Notes: generated by a model not told the origin, from the sequence alone. DNA of 64,000 nt from Ampullaceana balthica (GCA_944989445.1 CALYLW010000054.1:310001-374000); one strand, 5' to 3'; positions 47,180-60,156 are shown, counted from the stretch's first letter. Numbers and translations: made by a program.

Positions 47180-48250
47180 TACATTTGTAAAGGACTGTAT
47201 GAAATTAAGCTTATTCAAAAGCAAAATTTTTAGCTCTGTGCACGTTTTTTTGAGTTTCGTATTTGGCTACTTCCTTTTCCTTACCCTGAGCCTGGGTCTG
47301 GACAGTAAGTTTTGTAAGAGTTCTGAAAATTGGACTAATTCTGAAGGTAACCAGTCTTCGAAATCGCTTGAATATTCTTCCATTAACTTGGCTGCTGCCC
47401 ATCGGATGGCGAAATTGCTGAGCACGGTTAAGTCTGTAGGAAAGCCAAATTTCTCATGGATGTCTTTATATGCGCCTAACCGATGTTGTAGGGCTTAAGA
47501 AAGTTTGTCAATGATTACCAGAAATACCTCAAACTTGAATTTTTGTCTCAGGCAGAATTCTGTTCAGGTGATGTCCCTTTATCAAACTGCCGCTTTTTAT
47601 TTTTTATTTTAAAATATTTTTTTTATTAAATAGCATTGAATATTGTTTATACTCTTTCTTACCACGGACTTGTCCTTTCGTTTGTCTTCATAGGAATCAA
47701 ATTAAGAATGATGTCTTTTAATAAACTCAAGGAGAGACTTTCTTTCTAATTTTTTCCCCCAAATTTCAAGTAAAATAGCGACTTCAAGTTGTTCAAGTTC
47801 CTGTAGAAATCCTTCTGCTTCAAGTCGACAGTCACGTGGCTGATTTTCGTTTGTTGCTAATTCTTCCAGTGCTGCGATATTCTCATGGTATGAGTTATTA
47901 ACAGACCTTACAGCATCATGTCAGGCTGACCCTCCTGTGTCAGACAAGGCTTTGTTAACATATATCAATTTCATGTGTTTTTGAAGTACTTGTCAACGAT
48001 GAGTAGATGCAACAAGCCGGGTATAAAGATTTTGCAGAAGACAAAAAAATCTAACTGCATCAGGACAACCTGCTGCATTTTTCCCGACCAAATTAATGGA
48101 ATGAGCTGTACACGGCGCATTATGAGCAACACTGCACTTCTCAAAAAGAATAGCATGGTTTCCGTTACACTTCCTACTCATATTTGCAGCATTGTCGTAT
48201 GACTGTCCAAGGCATGTGCAGGGATTCATACAAACAATTGCCTGCATCTT
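47180..48250 (-). pseudogene. hAT transposase remnant (ZMYM1/DUF4371-like)
   Basis: On the minus strand: LGQSYDNAANMSRKCNGNHA, then APCTAHSINLVGKNAAGCP, then a VRFFCLLQNLYTRLVASTHR block, as in ZMYM1-like domesticated and transposon hAT proteins. Downstream: a segment matching the TRWSA region with a stop right after, HDAVRSVNNSYHENIAALEE, ILLEIWGKKLERKS, and FGFPTDLTVLSNFAIRWAAA. At least two in-frame stops (Trp to stop after STHR; stop after GGSA) and frameshifts make it non-functional. Confidence 0.8.
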
Positions 48251-48345
48251 TATTATACACTATAATTTATAAGTTTGGGGGACCTTAAATTATTGGGGGC
48301 CTCTAGCTTTAGCCCGTTCAGCACCCCCCCCATTTAATCCGCCAT

Positions 48346-48746
48346 AGGGGGGGGGGACACTCATCTGTGACGATGTGTGACGAGGGGGAGGGTGTGTTTA
48401 AAAATGTGACGTCACATTAAAAACTCGCAACTTTAAATAAAAGTTCCACTTAAATATTTGATTGTTTACCATTTATTTACTTGCGTTTTCAATGGCTTCA
48501 CGCGTGTTACGATATTAGAGTGCAGAAATACATATTTAAATGACAAAAAATAATTTGCAACATGCTAATTTTTATTGAGAAAATACGACTTGGGGGGGTG
48601 GGGGGGTGGGGTGTCAAAGCTTTGTGACGTCATATCTTAAAAGAAAGGACGGGGATCTAAGTTTTTGTGACAAAGTATGACCCTAGGGGAGGGGTGGGGT
48701 GGGGTAAAAATCGGCAACATCACGTGACGTCATTGATGGACGGCCC
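48346..48746. mobile_element. Damaged GGGGCCGTCC-family MITE, right end intact
   Basis: The right end GATGGACGGCCCC ends at 48746 with the inverted G/C-rich subterminal sequence upstream, including several GACGTCA motifs. The left TIR is not recognisable. Confidence 0.5.
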
Positions 48747-48954
48747 CTTCAGTCCTGAAGGGGTGACACCATGAGCTACCGCCCCAGATGACACCAACCC
48801 TAGCGACGCCTCTGCGTCTGGTCACTTTAGCGGGACATGAAGTTTGAAGTCTGAAATCGGGAAGTCTGGTCACCTTACGTATTGGGATCACCGACAAGTC
48901 ACGGGAAGGCCGTATCAAGGAATAAAATGTAAATAACCACAGAAATCAACGCAA

Positions 48955-49380
48955 CAACCGGCTTAGCTAATATCTTATCTTATCTTATCTGTTTACAGAC
49001 GCTCCTTCTATACAGAAGATTATTGCGTCCTACGCTTATCTATGGTTTGTGTCTAGTCCTGCATTTTTATTAGAGATTTAAACGTTGATAAAGTGTTGGT
49101 TTTCCTGGATTCTTCAGACAACCCATTCCACGCCCGAATTCCGGACGGGAAGAATGAAAATTTGTATGTGTTTGTTCTTGCATACGGAATAAGAAAGGTG
49201 TTTTTATCCTTATGTCTATCTGAGGGCTGTATTAAGTTATCTTTGTGTTGTATTTCTAAATTAGAATTAATTGCTTTATGTATGATTACTACTTTGCTCT
49301 TTGTTCTTCTATCCTCTAGTGTTTCAAGGTTTTATGATTTAACTAATAGGCTTGGTCATAATTTACCGGAAGTCTAATAA
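48955..49380. other. Dispersed repeat with TCTTATCTTATC motif; short plus-strand frame
   Basis: GCTCCTTCTATACAGAAG at about 49011-49028 recurs inverted near 39411-39430, so this is a repeat. The frame at 49093-49377 begins VFLDSSDNPFHARIP, which has the flavour of a LINE 3' end, but I do not assign it. Confidence 0.35.
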
Positions 49381-49644
49381 TAGACTCGATCTATAACTAG
49401 GTCACCGCCTGAGGTGCCGTAAGGTCAAGTAGTGAATATTTATTCATAACTATTAGAGAGAATGCGCTCATTGAAATTATCTAAAACTTGTTCAAAAGCT
49501 TGATTTTATAGAATTTTAAAGAAAAATATAAGGTCATATTATTTGATATATTATAATAATTAATAATGCGAAATAGAGCTTCCTTGCGAGAGTGAATTTA
49601 ATATTAATATGTAAATATACAGACTATACTTTTTTTATTTTTAG

Positions 49645-50495
49645 TTCATTTGCTCATTCGTCCGAGAATTTTATACATTCAAATACTATTTACTTCTAAA
49701 ACGTATGATGTAATTATAATGAAAATCATAATCTTAGTGTAAGTTTATTACTAATAAATACTAAGGCATATATAATTTATATGAACCAACGAAAACAATT
49801 TATATTAAATATAAGTTTGTTAGCACTAGTGACTAGTACTAGTGGCGACGGCCGGAACGACCGCTTACACTTTCACTCATCTTAAATAAACTCTTAGGCC
49901 TATGCTTATTTATTTAAATATCAATAGATGGTTATAGTTATATTATGTAATATTATATTATGCGAAATGGAACGTCCTTGGGAGCATGAATTATGTAAAT
50001 GAATTATAATTAGTGACTCTGCATCTGCTGAGGCTCTAACTCTATTATCTAGTAATAAGTTAGTAGTAACTAGTTCTAGTTGCTCGTTCGTCCATGAAGT
50101 TTATTCTTTCATGCTATGATGTAATTATAATTAAAGTCATAATCTTAGTGTAAGTTTATTACTAATAAATACTAAGGCATCTATAATTTATATGAACCAA
50201 CGAAAACAATTTATATTAAATATACGTTTGTTAGCACTAGTACTAGTGGCGACGGCCGGAACGACCGCTTACACTTTCACTAGTTGCTCGTTCGTCCATG
50301 ACGTTTATTCTTTCATACTATGATGTAATTATAATTAAAGTCATAATCTTAGTGTAAGTTTATTACTAAAGGCATATATTTTTATAAGGCCAAGGAAAAC
50401 AATATTAAAATACATATATGTTAATAATTGACTACGCTAGGACTAGTGTTTACCGTAGTTACGAATATGAACGCTTACACTTACACTCATCTTTA
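49645..50495. repeat. About 210-bp repeat, three copies
   Basis: Copies share CTCGTTCGTCCATGA or a variant, ATAATCTTAGTGTAAGTTTA, and GGCGACGGCCGGAACGACCG. The third copy is diverged. AT-rich, no gene. Confidence 0.75.
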
Positions 50496-52094
50496 AATAA
50501 TTTAAAATACTATGTTACGGCTTATTTATTAAAGTTTTAAGTCTTCGACATTTTAATAACTTTTTTCGGCTGCAAAACTGAGTGAGAAGAAATATATTTT
50601 TTGTCCAAATTAGCACCTGGAACATCGTTTTCAGATAGCACTATAACACTATTAAACACACTGTTGCTAGCCATGTTTGAGAAAGTTTGACCTTACTGAC
50701 AACGAAGAGCCTAAAAATAGATATGACCGAATGGCCTATGACGCGTTGGGGTCACAGAAATGATCAAGCCTATGGTGTTATTCTTGTCAGTTTTGAATAT
50801 TCTCCAGTAATGAATCTGGCAGCTCTTTTTTGAATTTGTTCTAGTTTATCAATGTTTTCTTATTAAAGCAATTTTAAATGTATACAAAAATCACTGTTTT
50901 GAATATTTAATTAATTTTAATTGTATTTATTATATCAAATAAAATATGGATTTGATCAACTCTCCTCAATCGCAAATCGCGTTATTTTTGGTTACAGAAT
51001 AACTCTTCAGTCTGTGAGGCGTTTAAAATTGTTTCGTAATGCCAGAATGGATTGACGTTCTTTACGTGCATCGTCATTTATATAATAAATTTAAATAAAA
51101 GACATTGGGTGTGTTTTTTAATCCAATCCGAATTGCAAATTTCGATGCGTAATTAGGTCAAACGGTCAATTCTATAATCGGAAGATTTTAAGATTGCTTA
51201 AAAAATCCTACTAGTGTATTGAAATAAAGAAAATACTAAGAAAATTGAAAATACCGGACAAATGTGTGTCCGGTATTGCTTCAATTTTTTAACTGGACAA
51301 ATAATGATAATACCGGACAGTCCTGTTAAAAACCGGACATCTGGCAACCCTACTTCTTAATTATAAATCTTTAATTATTATACCAAACACCCGCCCCACG
51401 TTTTTAGTCATATTATAGGAAAGTACTTGAACTTATTAGTTTTAAATTGTTTTCTTCTTTTTAGTACACTTATAAAAAACGTGTTTTTTTAATCTTTTTT
51501 TTTACATCTATTTATTTTTTATACCAAACACCTCATAAGCGCCCGCCAAACGTTTTAAAAACATGTGATGTGGTCACGTGGTGAACTCATGGATGTCAAC
51601 AAAAGCAGACGGTACAAATGCTAATGTATAGATAAACTAAAAAGTTCAATAATTTAATAACGATACATTCGATCGATCTGAAAATTTGATACAATGCCTT
51701 GTCATCCAAGGTCTATCCGTGGTAAAATTGTGAGATCTCTAGGACCATCAGAAGTGGTTTAATTTTACGTTGGCAGATTTGAAAAATTGTGGATAGACAA
51801 ACAAATTCACAGGAACGAAAGCGAATTAATAAAAACGTGGTAAATAAAAAGGTCATGTCGTAAGGTAAAGGTCCGTACATTCTCTCTGCCCACTCCCTTT
51901 ATTTATCTTTCCCATAAGTCTAGCCATCACATGGGGTCATGTGGTCGTCACTTAGTCTAGCCCTCGTAACATGTAATTATGTAACATGTGCCAGCCAACG
52001 AACAGTCCCTAGTTTCGCTATCATTTGTAATTACAATCAATTTTACGTTTTAAGTATTAAATATTATTAGTCAACCTTCAATCTGCCCATGACT
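50496..52094. other. AT-rich intron; one dispersed repeat
   Basis: 51385-51555 is an inverted copy of the 44270-44400 family (CGCCCCACGTTTTTAGTCAT). Inverted ACCGGACA/TGTCCGGT motifs occur near 51255-51345. No coding features seen. Confidence 0.4.
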
Positions 52095-52242
52095 TCTTTC
52101 TTCGGGCTTTGGCCATTCGACGCTAGCCATTTCGCGAACTGACCGGCCAAAGCCCAAATTTTGGACTTTAGCCGGCTAACATTAGCCACTTCGCGAATTG
52201 GCCGGCCATTTCGCGAAGTGGCCGATTTCGGGCTTTGGCCGT

Positions 52243-52374
<132 letters not shown>

Positions 52375-52454
52375 TTTGCCTTCTAAATTATAAATCTTTA
52401 ATTTTTATACCAAGCACCCGCCCCACGTTTTTAGTCATATTCAATTAAATTACT

Positions 52455-52532
52455 CCCCACCAGCCAGCTCCAAGGTCCAGCGCTGAATCGTCTCCCTTTC
52501 GTCCGCCACTGCGCACGGGTGCAGCAGACCGA
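52455..52532 (-). pseudogene. Duplicated fragment of the Gal2 N-half exon
   Basis: These 78 bp match 43195-43272 with about three differences. The minus frame reads HPCAVADERETIQRWTLELA and then hits a stop (GGE-stop). There is no splice acceptor or donor at the edges, so it is a recent partial exon copy in the preceding intron. The 27-bp array starts a few bases beyond its edge. Confidence 0.85.
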
Positions 52533-52539
52533 TCTAGTA

Positions 52540-55380
52540 CAATACTAGCACAGACACCAGTATGTACAATACTAGCACAGACACCATTATGTACAATACT
52601 AGCACATACACCATTATGTACAATACTAGCACAGACACCATTATGTACAATACTAGCACAGACACCATTATGTACAATACTAGCACAGACACCATTATGC
52701 ACAATATTAGCACAGACACCATTACGTACAATACTAGAACAGACACCATTATGTACAATACTAGCACAGACACCATTATGTACAATACTAGCACAAACTC
52801 TCTTATGTACAAGGCTAGCACAGACACCCTTATGTACAATACTAGCACAGACACCCTTATGTACAATACTAGCACAGACACCCTTATGTACAATACTAGC
52901 ACAGACACCATTATGTACAATACTAGCACAGACACCATTATGTACAATACTAGCACATACACCCTTATGTACAATACTAGCACAGATACCATTATGTACA
53001 ATACTAGCACAGACACCCTTACGTGCAATAGTAGCACAGACAACCTTTTGTACAATACTAGCACAGACACCATTATGTACAATACTTGCACAGACACCCT
53101 TATGTTCAATACTAGCACAGACACCATTATGTACAATACTAGCACAGACACCCTTATGTACAATACTAGCACAGACAATCTTATGTACAATACTAGCACA
53201 GACACCATTATGTACAATACTAGCACAGACACCATTATGTACAATACTAGCACAAACTCTCTTATGTACAAGGCTAGCACAGACACCCTTATGTACAATA
53301 CTAGCACAGACACCATTATGTACAATACTAGCACAGACACCATTATGTACAATACTAGCACAAACTCTCTTATGTACAAGGCTAGCACAGACACCATTAT
53401 GTACAATACTAGCACAGACACCATTATGTACAATAGTAGCACAGACACCAATATGTACAATACTAGCACAGACACTCTTATGTACAATACTAGCACAGCC
53501 AACCGTATGTACAATACTAGCACAGACACCATTATGTACAATACTAGCACAGATACCATTATGTACAATACTAGCACAAACACCCTTACGTACAATACTA
53601 GCACAGACACCATTATGTACAATACTAGCACAGACACCATTATGTACAATACTAGCACAGACACCATTATGTAAAATACTAGCACAAACTCTCTTATGTA
53701 CAAGGCTAGCACAGACACCATTATGTACAATACTAGCACAGACACCATTATGTACAATACTAGCACAGACACCAATATGTACAATACTAGCACAGACACT
53801 CTTATGTACAATACTAGCACAGCCAACCGTATGTACAATACTAGCACAGACACCATTATGTACAATACTAGCACAGATACCATTATGTACAATACTAGCA
53901 CAGACACCCTTATGTACAATACAAGCACAGACACCCTTATGTACAATACTAGCACAGACACCATTATGTACAATACTAGCACAGACACCCTTATGTACAA
54001 TACTAGCACAAACTCTCTTATGTACAAGGCTAGCACAGACATCCTTATGTACAATACTAGCACATACACCATTATGTACAATACTAGCAAAGACACCATT
54101 ATGTACAATACTAGCACAGACACCCTTATGTACAATACTAGCACAGACACCCTTATGTACAATACTAGCACAGACACCATTATGTACAATACTAGCAAAG
54201 ACACCATTATGTACAATAGTAGCACAGACACCAATATGTACAATACTAGCACAGACACTCTTATGTACAATACTAGCACAGCCAACCGTATGTACAATAC
54301 TAGCACAGACACCATTATGTACAATACTAGCACAGCCACCATTATGTACAATACTAGCACAGACACCCTTATGTACAATACTAGCAAAGACACCCTTATG
54401 TACAATACTAGCACAGACACCATTATGTACAATACTAGCACAGACACCATTATGTACAATACTAGCACAAACTCTCTTATGTACAAGGCTAGCACAGACA
54501 CCCTTATGTACAATACTAGCACAGACACCATTATGTACAAGGCTAGCACAGACACCCTTATGTACAATACTAGCACAAACTCTCTTATGTACAAGGCTAG
54601 CACAGACACCCTTATGTACAATACTAGCACAGACACTATTATGTACAATACTAGCACAGACACCATTGTGTACAATACTATCACAGACACTCTTATGTAC
54701 AATTCTACCACAGACACCATTATGTACAATACTAGCACAGACACTCTTATGTACAATACTAGCACAGACACCATTCATTATGTACAATACTAGCACAGCC
54801 ACCCGTATGTACAATACTAGCACAGACACCATTATTTACAATACTAGCACAGACACCATTATGTACAATACTAGCACAGACACCATTATGTACAATACTA
54901 GTACCAACACCATTATGTACAAGGCTAGCACAGACACCATTATGTACAAGGCTAGCACAGACGCCCTTATGTACAATACTAGCACAGACACTATTATGTA
55001 CAATACTAGCACAGACACCATTGTGTACAATACTATCACAGACACTCTTATGTACAATTCTACCACAGACACCATTATGTACAATACTAGCACAGACAAT
55101 CTTATGTACAATACTAGCACAAACTCTCTTATGTACAAGGCTAGCACAGACACCCTTATGTACAAGGCTACCACAGACACCCTTATGTACAAGGCTACCA
55201 CAGCCACCCGTATGTGCAAGGCTACCACAGCTACCCTTATCTACAAAACTAGCACAGACACCCTTACGTACAATACTAGCACAGACTCTCTTATGTACAA
55301 TACTAGCACAGACACCATTTTGTACAATACTAGCACAGACACCCTTATGTACAAGGCTAGCACATACACCCTTATGTACA
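52540..55380. repeat. 27-bp minisatellite, about 105 copies, 2.8 kb
   Basis: The unit begins ATGTACAATACTAGCACAGA. At nine codons per unit every frame on both strands stays open; the 795-residue minus frame and 370-residue plus frame are artefacts. Marker variants (AAACTCTCTTATGTACAAGG; GCCAACCGTATG) recur at intervals, showing higher-order duplication. The right edge fades into GGCTACCACAG variants. Confidence 0.97.
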
Positions 55381-55829
55381 CCCCTGAACTATTGGATGAT
55401 TCTAATTTTTTTTTCAAGTACCTAAAATAAAGCTTTAATAAATATAATTTGTGCGCCAAAGTATTTCAAATTGAAAACCTATATTGCACATATTTTTAAC
55501 GTGTGCCGCTCCGTGTAAAACTTATTTAAAATTCGCGCACCGAACAAACCTTAACATGAACTTCACTTCAAGTTTCACGTCATAACTATTTACCCCGAGA
55601 TCCCTATTTGATTTGATCAACAACATGCGCTGAGATGAGGGCGTGATGGACACAAGTTTCCGGGAACCAACTGAAATTTTCTAACTTGGTGGCGCTGCAA
55701 TAATTAATTTACTTGTGACGGACGGGCCAAATTAAATCAAATATTTCAACGCTATATGCTTTGGATACTAAAGTATGTAACACGTATAACCTAAAATTTA
55801 CAATTTTAAAAGAAAACACCTGCACAAAA

Positions 55830-56395
55830 CAAAGAAAAATCAAACCCGTAAAAACAAAGTTTTTGACTATAAATCCCTTATATATGAGACATAACTAACA
55901 GTATTGATTATTTTCAAACATTTACAGACTGAATCTGTCTTAACTCAACTTTGCATCATAACCCTAGTGGGGGGGGGGAGGGTGGGGGGAGAGGGGAAAA
56001 GTCTGGTCACCGATTCGCTTGACCGAGCTCAGAGTGACACGTAAAATGTAAACAAAAGCGCCCCGTCGCTTCGTTGGGTCGCCTCAACGCGTCAGCTCAA
56101 AATTTCACGTGGGGAAAAAAAACAATAACAAACCGTGAATTTAAATTACATACCTCATATAAGGATAAACTTAAAATGCATTAATTTAATTACGGTACGT
56201 TCGATCGATCTGAAATTTTGATACGATGCAATTGTTAGGTGAGACGGGTCCGTGTGCCAAATTTCAGTTCGATCGGATCACGGGAAGTGGGTCATTTTCG
56301 ACTTTTGTTTTTCCGCCCGCCGAGCCCATGAGAGAGATGATGAGAGAGAGACAGAGACGGCCGCGAAGTTAATATAAGGGATTTAATAATCAATT
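55830..56395. mobile_element. Dispersed element, inverted partner of 21680-22450
   Basis: Contains TTGACTATAAATCCCTTATA (also 24175), GATCGGATCACGGGAAGTGG, TTTTTCCGCCCGCCG, a short (GA)n, and TTAATATAAGGGATTTAATA at its right edge, just before the Gal1 C-half donor. Confidence 0.55.
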
Positions 56396-56398
56396 TAC

Positions 56399-56587
56399 CT
56401 CCAAAAATGTACACTGAACATAGAGACGACGTGTCGTCCCATTTCAGACTGAATGACGTCACATCGTCCGGCACCACGGCCGCCTGGACGTCGATCGTCT
56501 TGTCCTTGATGACCACGACACGAGGGTCCGAGTCCATGACGCTCCCCGACCGCCCCACGAACTGGACCTTCAGGTTCGACAGCTGCC
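56399..56587 (-). CDS. Exon: C-terminal half of galactose-binding-like domain 1
   Basis: The exon is 189 nt, phase 1 on both sides, acceptor CGTCCACAG and donor GTAAAT. It encodes QLSNLKVQFVGRSG and ends SSLCSVYIFGG. The C-x-V-x-I-x-G ending is the conserved last strand of F5/8C and F-type lectin folds. Joining to the next exon gives IFGGENLAF, so Gal1 and Gal2 are directly tandem with no EGF between them. Confidence 0.85.
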
Positions 56588-57112
56588 CTGTGGACGGTAG
56601 GAGGCCCAACTGTCAAACTAACGCGAGCGGCACGTGCCAAAAGGTGCGGAAAACAACGGTCTCATCAGCATGCGGCGTTAGTCGTCTGTGCTTGAAGAGT
56701 AAAATAGAGAGCTGTGGTCATGTCAGGGGGCGTTTACATAGAGTTTGCGGAGGGACTTCCCGTCCCATTTTGAACGTTGTTCGCCAAAGGGCTCATTTGT
56801 CTGTATATGAATGTAGTTCATGCTGTTTTTCCACCGAAGTGGTGTATCTTTTATATTTCGCACCAACATATGATGTGCATTTTTATTTCGCACACCATAC
56901 TGCACACGTTTTAATGCGCACCTAACGTCCTTGAGTTATTGCTAGATGGTTCCAGTGTGCCTCAATGACTAAATCAAGGGAAAAATAATGGATTGCTGGA
57001 AAAACTTTTATATTAATGATTGTATATTCAAAAAAAAATCCATCTCTGTTTTTTTTAATATGTAACAGAGACATCGCCTTAACTCTGATATTTTGTTAAC
57101 ACAGATGCTGAC

Positions 57113-57250
57113 CCCTGTTCCAGATGATCCGTATCCAGGTCGTGTTAAATGTCCTTTTGACTTGAAACCTGCGTGGGCTTTTGGAGGTATAATCACAGGA
57201 CATGTCACTGAAGTCCGTGAGGAAACCGCCATCATCGTCCATTTGATCCC
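57113..57250 (-). CDS. Exon: N-terminal half of galactose-binding-like domain 1
   Basis: The acceptor is TCGACAG before 57250. The frame reads GGFLTDFSDMSCDYTSK and then FNTTWIRIIWNR. The LTD-x-x-D-x-x-C and TWIR segments match Gal3 below (LLNDNDDSTCL, LTWIRLVF), which marks it as the same module type. I placed the donor at GTCAGC (138 nt, phase 1) because it lines up with Gal3. An alternative GTTAAC donor at 57101 also keeps phase 1 and gives 150 nt. A 16-bp minisatellite begins about a dozen bases upstream of this acceptor. Confidence 0.72.
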
Positions 57251-57261
57251 CTGTCGACAGA

Positions 57262-57873
57262 GAGTCATGTGGACACTAGAACATGTGGACACTAGAACAT
57301 GTGGACACTAGAACATGTGGACACTGGAACATGTGGACACTGGAACATGTGGACACTGGAACATGTGGACACTAGAACATGTGGACACTAGAACATGTGG
57401 ACACTAGAACATGGGGACACTAGAACATGTGGACACTAGAACATGGGGGACACTGGAACATGTGGACACTGGAACATGTGGACACTGGAACACGTGGACA
57501 CTAGAACACGTGGACACTAGAACACGTGGACACTAGAACACGTGGACACTAGAACACGTGGACACTGGAACATGTGGACACTGGAACATGGGGACACTGG
57601 AACATGTGGACACTAGAACATGTGGACACTAGAACATGTGGACACTAGAACATGTGGACACTAGAACATGTGGACACTAGAACATGTGGATACTAGAACA
57701 TGTGGACACTAGAACATGTGGACACTAGAACATGTGGATACTAGAACATGTGGACACTAGAACATGTGGACACTAGAACATGTGGACACTAGAACATGTG
57801 GATACTAGAACATGTGGACACTAGAACATGTGGATACTAGAACATGTGGACACTAGAACATGTGGACACTAGT
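57262..57873. repeat. 16-bp minisatellite, about 38 copies
   Basis: The unit is GAACATGTGGACACTA with CTGGAA and CACGTGG variants in runs. It begins about 12 bp upstream of the Gal1 N-half acceptor in gene sense. Confidence 0.96.
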
Positions 57874-59103
57874 TGTTGAATAGTAACTCAATATACTTTT
57901 GAGAACTGTTACTGTTAGAAGTTTAGAACCGTTGGGGGTAGGTGTTAGAACCAACCAACGCTACAGTTGACCTTGGGTCAAGCGAAGTAGTAGAACGTTA
58001 CGCAAATGAGGCCGTGATTGGTACCTCCTGGAAACAGTCCATCACGTGCCAAGAGGATGAGACGTAGGGTTTGACCAACCAGGGATGAAAGTTGTCACAT
58101 GCACCAGCCATGGGGCAAAGGTTCGCCCAATAGAATTGTTAGCAATGTAGGGCAGATGCTATGATGGCGTGGGTGAGCGGTCCTTTATATACTGGGGAGA
58201 AACCATGAGGCATTCTCTTTCCCAGATATCACAGGTCACTCTGAGAATTTGGTTCTAGGGGCTAGACTGTGGGGAACAGAGCCTTGCTGAAGGGGTTCAG
58301 GTTTGTTAGACTTATAAGGATAGTCAAATGTATGTTAGAGTTAGATGTTATTATTCTTTTATGTATTGATTGATTGATGTATTGTATATTGTTAGTCGAT
58401 ATATGTATGTGCATTTGTATTTTCAGCAAGTACGGTAGGGTAGTGTACCTGCCTACTGTGAAGGAAGTACTGTATGGGTAGTGTTACCTGCCTACAGTGA
58501 AGGAAGTAACTTAGGGCTAGAAAAGCCAAGTGCAACATAGTGTTGAGGTGAGCACCAGATGTGCTCTACAGGCAAAAGTGGGAAGACGACCCTGAGCCGG
58601 ACGAGAAGATACTGTTAGTAACATTGGAGCCAGCTGTCAGTCATTGAGTAACTGAGGGGCGTGGTGTTGATCGGCCTATCAGACGATGTGTGGGTTAAGC
58701 ATCGCTGACCAGTGAGGCGGAACACTGACTGATCCCCGTTACCTGAGACAGTGTGTGAGGTCGGCAGGTATATAGCGGAGCTGAGCCGAATCAAGGGATG
58801 TAGTATCCAATTGTGAACGTACCTTTATTTTAGATATTTTGTACCTGAATTATTATTGTCTACATTCTACATATTTTATACCCTTTTCATTTTGTATATA
58901 TAGTATTTATTAATGTAAATAAATATTTCTCTCTGTTGTACACAGAGGTGTTAAGTGTCATTTATATGTGTTTAAGTATTGCAGTTCAAGATAGGTATTA
59001 ATACTTAACACTGGGGGCTAGAGCCATTAATGAATATTACTCCTAGACAACTAGAGCCTAAGTACTCGGTGTCTAATTACCATATAGACATCAGTACTCA
59101 ACA
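57874..59103 (+). mobile_element. Solo LTR, 1230 bp, TSD CTAGT
   Basis: Starts TGTTGAATAGTAAC and ends GTACTCAACA, so TGTTGA/TCAACA termini. Flanked by CTAGT at 57869-57873 and 59104-59108. An AATAAA-type signal with CTCTCTGTTGTACACAGAG follows near 58917-58946, consistent with plus orientation. No gag or pol is present on either side, so it is read as a solo LTR. It landed at the very edge of the 16-bp array. Confidence 0.75.
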
Positions 59104-59315
59104 CTAGTCATGGCGAACAACGAGATAATCGATTTCACCTACGATTTAACGTTCCTGTCTCATTTTAAACTTTTACATTTTCATAAATTTGGAACTAAAG
59201 GTCTCTTCTGACTGTAAATTTCACACTTTAAATTTATTTTCTACTTTTTAGTACATATTTATAAGAATTTTATTTTCCATTTTTTTAGTGCAGTTCTAAA
59301 ATAAGACGTAAATGT

Positions 59316-59640
59316 ATAATATAAAAACAGGGCATTAGTAGGCCTGATAGGACGTAACACAACAGTGTATTAGTAGGCCTGACAGGACGTAACACAACAG
59401 GGCATTAGTAGGCCTGATAGGACGTAACACAACAGTGTATTAGTAGGCCTGACAGGACGTAACACAACAGTGTATTAGTAGGCCTGATAGGACGTAACAC
59501 AACAGTGTATTAGTAGGCCTGATAGGACGTAACACAACAGCGTATTAGTAGGCCTGATAGGACGTAACACAACAGCGAACGTTTCGGCAAAGAGCCTTCC
59601 TCAACGGACAAATAGTACACAAATAAAACGAAATAATAAA
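59316..59640 (-). mobile_element. Penelope-like 3' end with 35-bp unit amplified
   Basis: The minus strand reads GAGGAAGGCTCTTTGCCGAA followed by CGTTCGCTGTTGTGTTACGT, matching 46919-46985. The following 35-bp unit (GGCCTACTAATAC on minus) is single at 46950-46985 but repeated about seven times here (59334-59575). Confidence 0.85.
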
Positions 59641-60156
59641 AAACAAAAACAAAACCACAAAAAAACAACACGTTTTTAAAGCGTTTGGCTAAAATGATTA
59701 GGGTTTACAAATGACGAGTAAGAAAATGAGTGAATTGAATTAGTTAAGCCTGAGAAGCGCCCGCCCCACGTTTTTAGTCATATTACATCATAGTACTTGA
59801 GCATATAAGTTTTGAAATTTTTATCAATCCAGAAAAAAGATTTTTCCTTCACAATACTGTGAAGAAAAAAAATTATTTTGTATAGCATTGACTTCATATG
59901 TATTTTACAATCTTAAAAAACTCTTTAAAGTTTAAATTTTTTAAAATTGAAATCCACACTGGAAAATATATGTAACGGGCTACTGAAATGACGAAGGCAT
60001 TATAAGTGTATATTTTACAAATATGAATGTTCTTTTAAGACCAAGGTTAAGAAATGTTTCTTCATCAGAAGAGTATAAAGAAATATTTTTTTGAAGAAAA
60101 TAACCCCCAAAATTCTGCAACTATCCACATATACATACGTCATTGAGAGTACTCAC
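59641..60156 (-). other. Intron sequence; one dispersed repeat
   Basis: 59755-59830 belongs to the CGCCCCACGTTTTTAGTCAT family. The rest is AT-rich with no recognised feature. Confidence 0.45.

Larger units (their letters stand above)
45599..48814. mobile_element. hAT element with perfect 8-bp TSD CGTCTGGT and decayed transposase
   Basis: TIRs CAGTGGCGTCGCTAG on the left and complement CAGAGGCGTCGCTAG on the right. TSD CGTCTGGT at 45591-45598 and 48815-48822. It carries a ZMYM1-like transposase remnant on the minus strand and is itself loaded with a Penelope fragment and a MITE end. This is the clearest nested stack in the window. Confidence 0.88.
45497..48877. mobile_element. Small MITE (TAAGGTGACCAGA ends) split by a later hAT
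   Basis: 45497-45598 and 48823-48877 join into a MITE of about 155 bp with TIRs TAAGGTGACCAGA. GTCTGGTC motifs occur at the join. No clear target duplication around the outer ends. Confidence 0.6.

Noticed and set aside
44056..48350. A single hAT element with CTATGGCGG inverted ends
   Set aside because: The ends are inverted, but the flanks (AACTAAAT and a G-run) do not match, and the right end lies inside the better supported hAT at 45599-48814.
52445..54832. 795-residue minus-strand ORF and large ORFs opposite it
   Set aside because: Product of a 27-bp tandem repeat (nine codons) with all frames open on both strands; no splice, start or domain evidence.
56407..56925. 172-residue plus-strand ORF
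   Set aside because: It is antisense to the Gal1 exon and then continues through intron; no domain recognised.
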